Assembly: GCA_902772685.1 (NCBI GenBank)
Contig: CACYBO010000133.1
Location: forward strand, 1 to 19,416
Direction: 5' to 3'
DNA from: an uncultured Eubacteriales bacterium
Lineage (GTDB): Bacteria > Bacillota > Clostridia > Peptostreptococcales > Anaerovoracaceae
Length of the DNA: 19,416 nt
Shown one piece after another: positions 15,477-19,416 of this stretch. The notes under the pieces were generated by a model, which was not told the DNA's origin, ran no database searches, and saw nothing but the letters and a program-made list of their open reading frames with translations. A program made the position numbers and the translations under genes. Each line of letters starts with the position of its first letter. Position 1 is the stretch's first letter.

Positions 15477-16572
15477 ATACGTTGAACAGGAAGTGGCAGA
15501 TGTCGCCGTCCTTCACTTCGTACTCCTTGCCCTCTGAACGGAGCCATCCGTGCTCCTTCGCGGCGCTCAGTTTGCCGCCTGCCTCCATGAGCTTGTCATA
15601 GGATATGGTCTCAGCACGGATAAACCCTTTCTCAAAGTCCGTGTGAATCTTTCCTGCTGCCTGCGGAGCCAGCGTCCCCCGCTTGATGGTCCATGCGCGG
15701 GTCTCATCTTCGCCTGTTGTGATGAATGAAATCAGATCCAGCAGAGCATACGATGATTTGATCAGCTTATCCAGACCGGATTCACCAATACCGAGTTCCT
15801 CAAGGAACAGATCTCTTTCCTCATCATCAAGTTCCGCAAGCTCGGCTTCCACCTTAGCGCTGATGACAACAACCTGTGACCCTTCTGCCTCCGCGATGGT
15901 GCGGACTGCCTTGACATATTCATTCTCTTCGCTGTCATCCGCCGCATCGTCCTCGGACACATTGGCAGCGTAGATGACCGGTTTATAAGTGAGCAGATCC
16001 AGACTCTTGACGAAATTCTCTTCCTCCTCGTCCAGTTCCAGCGTCCTGGCCACTTTGCCGGCGCCCAGATGAGCGTTGATCTTTTCGAGAAGATCGATTT
16101 CCTTCTGGAGTGACTTGTCGCCTTTGAGCATTTTTGTCGCTTTTGCAATGCGGCGTTCAATCACTTCCATGTCGGCAAGAATCAGCTCCATGTTGATGGT
16201 CTCGATGTCAGAAGCCGGATCAATATGCCCGTCTACATGTACGACATTCTCGTCCTCAAAGCAACGGACCACGTGCACGATTGCCTCCACGTTCCGGATA
16301 TGCCCCAGGAACTTGTTGCCCAGACCTTCGCCCTGGCTGGCGCCCTTGACAAGTCCGGCGATATCGCAGAACTCGATGGTCGTGTAGATTGTCTTCTTCG
16401 AATGGTATATCTCTGATAGTTTCGTCACGCGCTCATCCGGCACAGTAACGACGCCCACATTCGGTTCGATTGTACAGAACGGATAATTGGCCGCTTCTGC
16501 TCCGGCTTTTGTGATTGCATTGAACAGTGTGCTCTTGCCTACATTCGGCAGCCCTACGATACCCAGTTTCAT
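15475..16572 (-). CDS. ychF: Redox-regulated ATPase/GTPase YchF (OLA1 family)
   Basis: YchF is an Obg-related P-loop NTPase that binds ribosomes and prefers ATP in studied members. The 365 residues show G1 GLPNVGKST (7-15), G3 DIAGLVKGASQGEGLGN, and NVSEDD at the G4 position in place of the canonical NKxD. That substitution is the family feature linked to relaxed nucleotide choice. A coiled-coil insertion (about 130-200) and a C-terminal TGS domain ending DGDICHFLFNV complete it. AAGGAG lies 9 nt before the ATG. It is last in a minus-strand run (flavoprotein, lipoprotein, ychF) and converges on the aminopeptidase gene with only 15 nt between them. Confidence 0.97.
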   Translation of the reverse strand: MKLGIVGLPNVGKSTLFNAITKAGAEAANYPFCTIEPNVGVVTVPDERVTKLSEIYHSKKTIYTTIEFCDIAGLVKGASQGEGLGNKFLGHIRNVEAIVHVVRCFEDENVVHVDGHIDPASDIETINMELILADMEVIERRIAKATKMLKGDKSLQKEIDLLEKINAHLGAGKVARTLELDEEEENFVKSLDLLTYKPVIYAANVSEDDAADDSEENEYVKAVRTIAEAEGSQVVVISAKVEAELAELDDEERDLFLEELGIGESGLDKLIKSSYALLDLISFITTGEDETRAWTIKRGTLAPQAAGKIHTDFEKGFIRAETISYDKLMEAGGKLSAAKEHGWLRSEGKEYEVKDGDICHFLFNV

Positions 16573-16625
16573 TGTTTTTATCTCCTTAACTATTCCCTTG
16601 CTCTAAACAGATCCGGTCTGCCAGC

Positions 16626-17195
16626 TTATTCCGCTATCTTCACGAAAACACACTCCTGGCACTGTTCGTCTGCAGCGCCGGTCCAGAGCAGCTTGCCGTC
16701 GTCTGAGATTTCGAAGTATCCCGAGCCGTTCTCATAGACGAGCGTCTCCTCGGCGCCGCCGCCTACTTCTTCATCTCCGGTGCCCTCCTCATCCGTATCA
16801 TCTGAATAAATGAGTTCGGTGTATGCACAGTCACTGTAGACCAGTTTATTGCCTTCCTTCACTGCATTCATCGTCCACTGGGCGGCGGAAGTCGCAGAGC
16901 CGCTCCACATCACCGTAATATTGAGACTCTGACTTTCTGTGTTCGCTATCACAGCAGCAGACGCGCGCTGGCTTACTTCATCCTGGTATTCGCCGGCCAG
17001 ATTGACGTATTCGTCAACTGTCTTTGCAACGTCGGTTGTTTCTTCCTCAGCAGGCTGGGTGCTCTCTTCTTCCGCAACAGTCGTCTGCTCCCCATCCTGT
17101 CCCTCCGTGGTTTCATCGCATGCTGTCAGGAACAGTGAAAAACCGATTGCCATGACCAATGTCATCATGAGTGCAATTATTTTCTTCGTCTTCAT
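16626..17195 (-). CDS. Putative lipoprotein of unknown function
   Basis: The precursor is 189 residues. It has a basic start (MKTKK), a hydrophobic core and the lipobox LTAC with Cys26, so it should be lipidated by Lgt and anchored outside the membrane. A Thr/Glu-rich linker (about 27-55) leads to a domain of about 130 residues with beta-like strands (SLNITVMWSG, GSGYFEIS, GKLLWTG). An acidic insert (DDTDEEGTGDEE) splits it. Two more cysteines sit near the C-terminus (EQCQEC) and one in YSDCAYTE. The start chosen is the second ATG at 17195, because GGGAGG lies 8 nt upstream of it but only 2 nt from the ATG at 17201. I do not recognise a function. Such small domains occur in clostridial secreted proteins, but this is an impression only. 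Confidence 0.85.
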   Translation of the reverse strand: MKTKKIIALMMTLVMAIGFSLFLTACDETTEGQDGEQTTVAEEESTQPAEEETTDVAKTVDEYVNLAGEYQDEVSQRASAAVIANTESQSLNITVMWSGSATSAAQWTMNAVKEGNKLVYSDCAYTELIYSDDTDEEGTGDEEVGGGAEETLVYENGSGYFEISDDGKLLWTGAADEQCQECVFVKIAE

Positions 17196-17231
17196 TCTCA
17201 TTCCTCCCTTTCTGTTGGGTCAAACGATAAT

Positions 17232-17849
17232 CTATTTCTCTGCAAGCCGGCGGGCAAAAGCCCTGACCCCTGCTTTTTTCTCCTCATCCGGGAATGACGT
17301 CCGGTAACCCATGTGGCGGGCTATATATGCCCCTGCGTACACAAGCTGAGAGTGCTTGCAGTATCTCCTGATGCCCTCTTCAAGAAGGTCCGTTCCCTTA
17401 TCAGGCGGATACCCGCAGGTGGCGATGAGCGCCATCTTCCTGCCCTTCCAAAGCGATGGCCCTCTCTTATTCAGCGGCTGACCGTCATCATCCGTCTGCC
17501 CGTCCTTATCAGGCGTTCCATAGTATTTGTTCAGAGCATAAACGCATCTGTCGAGCAAAGCCTTGGCAGGCGCCGTGCAATACCAGGAATAGACAGGTGT
17601 CGCTAGCACAACAGTGCGGGCGTTCAGAATCTCATCGAACACCTCGTCATCACCCAGCGCACAGGCCGGACGTGTCCAGTCTCTCTGACAGGATCGGCAC
17701 GCAATACACCCTCTCATGTTCAGATCATATAGATCAAGGGTTTTAACACTTTTGCCCATGGAAACGAGCTCGTCCGTGAATTCGCCTGCGAGCCAGTTTG
17801 TGTTCCCTTTTTTCCGCGGACTTGCCGCTAAAATAAGTACATCTGTCAT
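17232..17849 (-). CDS. Flavodoxin-fold NAD(P)H-dependent FMN reductase-like protein
   Basis: In this 205-residue cytoplasmic flavoprotein the FMN phosphate loop is ASPRKKGNTN (9-18), directly after the first beta strand VLILA. A four-cysteine cluster GCIACRSC plus C63 (Cys48, 51, 54, 63) and ATPVYSWYCTAPAKALLDR match the iron-sulfur-flavoprotein/multimeric flavodoxin branch. The cysteine pattern in such proteins can bind a 4Fe-4S cluster. The ATG at 17849 was chosen over one at 17897 because it lies directly before the first strand and 7 nt after a good -10. No ribosome binding site precedes it. It is first in the minus-strand run and divergent from nrdR. The electron acceptor is unknown. Confidence 0.88.
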   Translation of the reverse strand: MTDVLILAASPRKKGNTNWLAGEFTDELVSMGKSVKTLDLYDLNMRGCIACRSCQRDWTRPACALGDDEVFDEILNARTVVLATPVYSWYCTAPAKALLDRCVYALNKYYGTPDKDGQTDDDGQPLNKRGPSLWKGRKMALIATCGYPPDKGTDLLEEGIRRYCKHSQLVYAGAYIARHMGYRTSFPDEEKKAGVRAFARRLAEK

Positions 17850-17856
17850 ATGGGTG

Positions 17857-17887
17857 AGTATAGCACAGGAAATCCATAAAATGTAAA
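17857..17887 (-). promoter_or_regulatory. Extended -10 promoter giving a leaderless flavoprotein mRNA
   Basis: On the minus strand the -10 is TATACT (17862-17857) with the TGN extension (TGC) just before it. TTTACA (17887-17882) is a possible -35 with a long 19-nt spacer. The ATG at 17849 begins 7 nt after the -10, where transcription itself should start, and no Shine-Dalgarno sequence is present. The message would therefore be leaderless. Confidence 0.5.
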
Positions 17888-17916
17888 ACATTAACAATTA
17901 TTAAAGACCTATTCTG

Positions 17917-17945
17917 TTGGCAAAGTCCACAACATGTAGTAAAAT
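17917..17945 (+). promoter_or_regulatory. Sigma-A promoter of nrdR-cmk
   Basis: TTGGCA (17917-17922) and TAAAAT (17940-17945) are separated by exactly 17 nt, each 5 of 6 against consensus. The expected start near 17952 gives a leader of about 45 nt. No clear NrdR box was seen nearby. Confidence 0.7.
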
Positions 17946-17996
17946 TACCATGTCGTTAACTAAATCATGTAAATCAGCATTATGGGAGGAATGAGT

Positions 17997-18461
17997 ATGA
18001 AGTGCCCTTATTGCGAAAATGAAGACAGCAAAGTAATCGATTCCCGTCACACGGAAGATGGACGCGCTATCAGAAGAAGGCGTGAATGTGAGAAGTGCGG
18101 CAGAAGATTCACCACATACGAGAAAATCGAAGAGATGATTCTCATGGTCATCAAGAAGGATGGCAGCCGCCAGGCCTTTGACAGAAACAAACTTCTCAAC
18201 GGAATCATCCGCGCATGCGAGAAGCGTCCTGTCTCCATTGCTGAAATGGAGAAGATCGTTGACGATATTGAACGCGGTCTCAATAACACAATGGAGAAAG
18301 AAGTGGACAGCAAACTCATCGGCGAACTCGTCATGGAAAAGCTCAAGGACATCGACGAAGTCGCATATGTACGTTTCGCATCTGTATACAGACAGTTCAC
18401 TGACGTCAACACTTTCGTTAAGGAAGTCGAAAGTCTTCTCAACACCAAGAAGAACCGCTGA
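17997..18461 (+). CDS. nrdR: Transcriptional repressor NrdR
   Basis: NrdR represses ribonucleotide reductase genes when bound adenine nucleotides signal sufficient dNTP. The 154 residues have an N-terminal zinc ribbon with ligands Cys3, Cys6, Cys31 and Cys34 (MKCPYC, ECEKCGRRF). An ATP-cone domain (about 49-139) starts at VIKKDGSRQAFDRNKL and includes VAYVRFASVYRQF. Three in-frame ATGs lie close together. The third, at 17997, was chosen because it gives the standard N-terminus MKCPYC and a GGAGGA spaced 6 nt upstream. The cytidylate kinase gene follows 11 nt later, so the two are probably co-transcribed. No ribonucleotide reductase gene is in the window. Confidence 0.97.
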   Translation: MKCPYCENEDSKVIDSRHTEDGRAIRRRRECEKCGRRFTTYEKIEEMILMVIKKDGSRQAFDRNKLLNGIIRACEKRPVSIAEMEKIVDDIERGLNNTMEKEVDSKLIGELVMEKLKDIDEVAYVRFASVYRQFTDVNTFVKEVESLLNTKKNR

Positions 18462-18472
18462 GAGAGAATGCC

Positions 18473-19135
18473 ATGGAAAACATATTCAGAATTGCAATCG
18501 ACGGGCCGAGCGGCGCAGGCAAAAGCACTATCGCTAAGGCTGTAGCAAAGGCTCTGAACATAGACTATATTGATACTGGTGCAATGTACCGTGCAGTCGG
18601 ATTCAAAATGAACCGGGACGGCGTGCCGTTCGATGCTGATGACCCTGCTTTGGAGGCTATGCTTGCTAATACAGACATTGACTTTGTCCGCGGGGATATC
18701 ATTCTCGACGGCGAGGTGGTCAACGATGTGATCAGAACGCCTGAGGTTTCCATGCTGGCGTCACAGTGCTCTTCTCTGGCGCCTGTCCGCGAGAAACTCG
18801 TGGAAATCCAGCGTGGAATGGGCATGAGAAAAAGTGTGATCATGGACGGCCGCGACATAGGCACCAACGTACTCAAGGATGCGGAGTTCAAAATCTTCCT
18901 GACCGCTTCCGCTGAAGAGCGTGCAAGCCGGAGGTTTAAGGAACTCCAGGAAAAAGGCGAGACCCAAACCTACGAAGAAGTCCTCGAAGATATTAAACAG
19001 CGTGACTACAATGATATGACCAGAGAACTCAATCCACTCTGCAAGGCGGATGACGCTATAGAGGTCGACACCACAGGTCACGGTATCGAAGAGGTCGTCG
19101 ATACGGTGCTGGACATCATCAGAAATGAGGAATAA
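18473..19135 (+). CDS. cmk: Cytidylate kinase
   Basis: Cmk phosphorylates CMP and dCMP with ATP, supplying CDP for RNA, phospholipid and dNTP synthesis. The 220 residues show the P-loop GPSGAGKST (11-19), DTGAMYRAVG in the NMP-binding region, the MDGRDIGTNVLKDAEFKIFLTAS signature with the DGRDIG loop (split here at 18843), and a lid region RRFKELQEKGE. The ribosome binding site is weak (GAGAGA). The gene follows nrdR closely and is itself followed by a strong terminator, so it is not linked here to plsC or ispH as it often is in clostridia. Confidence 0.96.
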   Translation: MENIFRIAIDGPSGAGKSTIAKAVAKALNIDYIDTGAMYRAVGFKMNRDGVPFDADDPALEAMLANTDIDFVRGDIILDGEVVNDVIRTPEVSMLASQCSSLAPVREKLVEIQRGMGMRKSVIMDGRDIGTNVLKDAEFKIFLTASAEERASRRFKELQEKGETQTYEEVLEDIKQRDYNDMTRELNPLCKADDAIEVDTTGHGIEEVVDTVLDIIRNEE

Positions 19136-19177
19136 ACATATCCGAACCAGATAATTATCATCAAAAATTCACCAAAT

Positions 19178-19208
19178 AAAAAGACTGCGCACAAGGCGCA
19201 GTCTTTTT
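19178..19208. terminator. Bidirectional intrinsic terminator between cmk and the symporter gene
   Basis: AAAAAGACTGCGC (19178-19190) and GCGCAGTCTTTTT (19196-19208) are perfect complements around the 5-nt loop ACAAG. The stem has an A tract on its left and a T tract on its right. It should stop transcripts from cmk on the plus strand and from the convergent symporter gene on the minus strand. Confidence 0.92.
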
Positions 19209-19218
19209 GTAATTTCTC

Positions 19219-19416
19219 TTACTTCTGGTGGCATCCAAGCGGCAGCTTAGGATATCCATCCTTGTATTCGCCGGTTTCAAGTCTGTTGAAGTAATCTTTA
19301 ACAGCCCTTGCAGCAACGCCGTTGAGCAGTACCAGACCGATGAGGTTCGGTGCAGCCATCAGAGCGTTGAAGATGTCAGCTACAGTCCATACCTGTGAGA
19401 GAGTAAGGAACGGGCC
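19219..19416 (-). CDS. C-terminal end of a sodium:alanine symporter (AGCS family)
   Basis: Translating the last 198 bases on the minus strand gives 65 residues open to the window edge and ending in TAA. The stretch VWTVADIFNALMAAPNLIG, then a hydrophobic helix LVLLNGVAARAVKDYF, matches the last transmembrane helix and tail of AGCS amino acid:Na+ symporters. The rest of the gene is outside the window. The end GYPKLPLGCHQK is a hydrophilic cytoplasmic tail. The family call rests on this short tail, so it is probable but not certain. Confidence 0.75.
   Translation of the reverse strand, partial: GPFLTLSQVWTVADIFNALMAAPNLIGLVLLNGVAARAVKDYFNRLETGEYKDGYPKLPLGCHQK

Noticed and set aside
16573..16625. 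Possible terminator between the lipoprotein gene and ychF
   Set aside because: Only a weak 4-bp inverted repeat without a T run was found, so no terminator is called.
17850..17897. Upstream start of the flavoprotein at 17897, adding 16 residues
   Set aside because: The extension is hydrophobic and odd for this cytoplasmic family, has no ribosome binding site, and would place the promoter inside the gene.
17933..17970. Three CATGT repeats spaced 16-17 bp upstream of nrdR
   Set aside because: The motif is only 5 bp in AT-rich DNA and does not resemble the known NrdR box, so a chance origin is likely.

Overview
The window comes from a Gram-positive bacterium, most likely a member of the Clostridia (Bacillota) with about 50% GC. 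The signs are the gene order of the division/cell-wall (dcw) cluster, DivIB-type FtsQ, a class B penicillin-binding protein with a PASTA domain, strong GGAGG-type ribosome binding sites and sigma-A-like promoters. An Anaerovoracaceae-like lineage is possible, but that is only an impression. Every gene found belongs to a known family except one lipoprotein. There are no mobile elements, CRISPR arrays, tRNAs or rRNAs.

Positions 1-10898 (minus strand) hold a compact dcw operon, read right to left: mraZ, rsmH, ftsL-like, a SpoVD/FtsI-type PBP, murF, mraY, murD, ftsW, murG, ftsQ/divIB, and the first 18 codons of ftsZ at the window edge. Most junctions overlap or are under 11 nt. The exceptions are the ftsL-PBP gap, which contains a terminator-like hairpin, and the ftsQ-ftsZ gap, which has a promoter-like sequence. 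murE is absent from its usual place between the PBP gene and murF, and ftsA is absent before ftsZ. Together the genes make lipid II (MurF, MurD, MraY, MurG), polymerise and crosslink it at the septum (FtsW, PBP) and build the divisome (FtsL, FtsQ, FtsZ). MraZ and RsmH head the operon.

Positions 10899-11158 form a divergent control region. It holds a good sigma-A promoter for mraZ, a second one for lgt on the other strand, a two-hairpin mraZ leader, and at least eight GTGGAG-like boxes, mostly 10 bp apart, that resemble MraZ operators. The boxes extend toward the lgt promoter.

Positions 11159-15476 (plus strand) carry lgt (prolipoprotein diacylglyceryl transferase), an APC-superfamily amino-acid permease and a three-domain Xaa-Pro aminopeptidase. 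They read as one transcription unit that ends in a strong terminator overlapping the last stop codon.

Positions 15475-17849 (minus strand) carry a flavodoxin-fold NAD(P)H/FMN reductase-like protein, a small lipoprotein of unknown function and the GTPase/ATPase YchF. The flavoprotein gene seems to be transcribed as a leaderless mRNA. Divergent from it, positions 17917-19135 (plus) carry nrdR (repressor of ribonucleotide reductase genes) and cmk (cytidylate kinase). A bidirectional terminator separates cmk from the truncated 3' end of a sodium:alanine symporter gene on the minus strand.

The region is mostly ordinary core genome. The points most worth a second look are the MraZ-box array shared by mraZ and lgt, the hairpin plus mini-ORF between ftsL and the PBP gene, and the missing murE.
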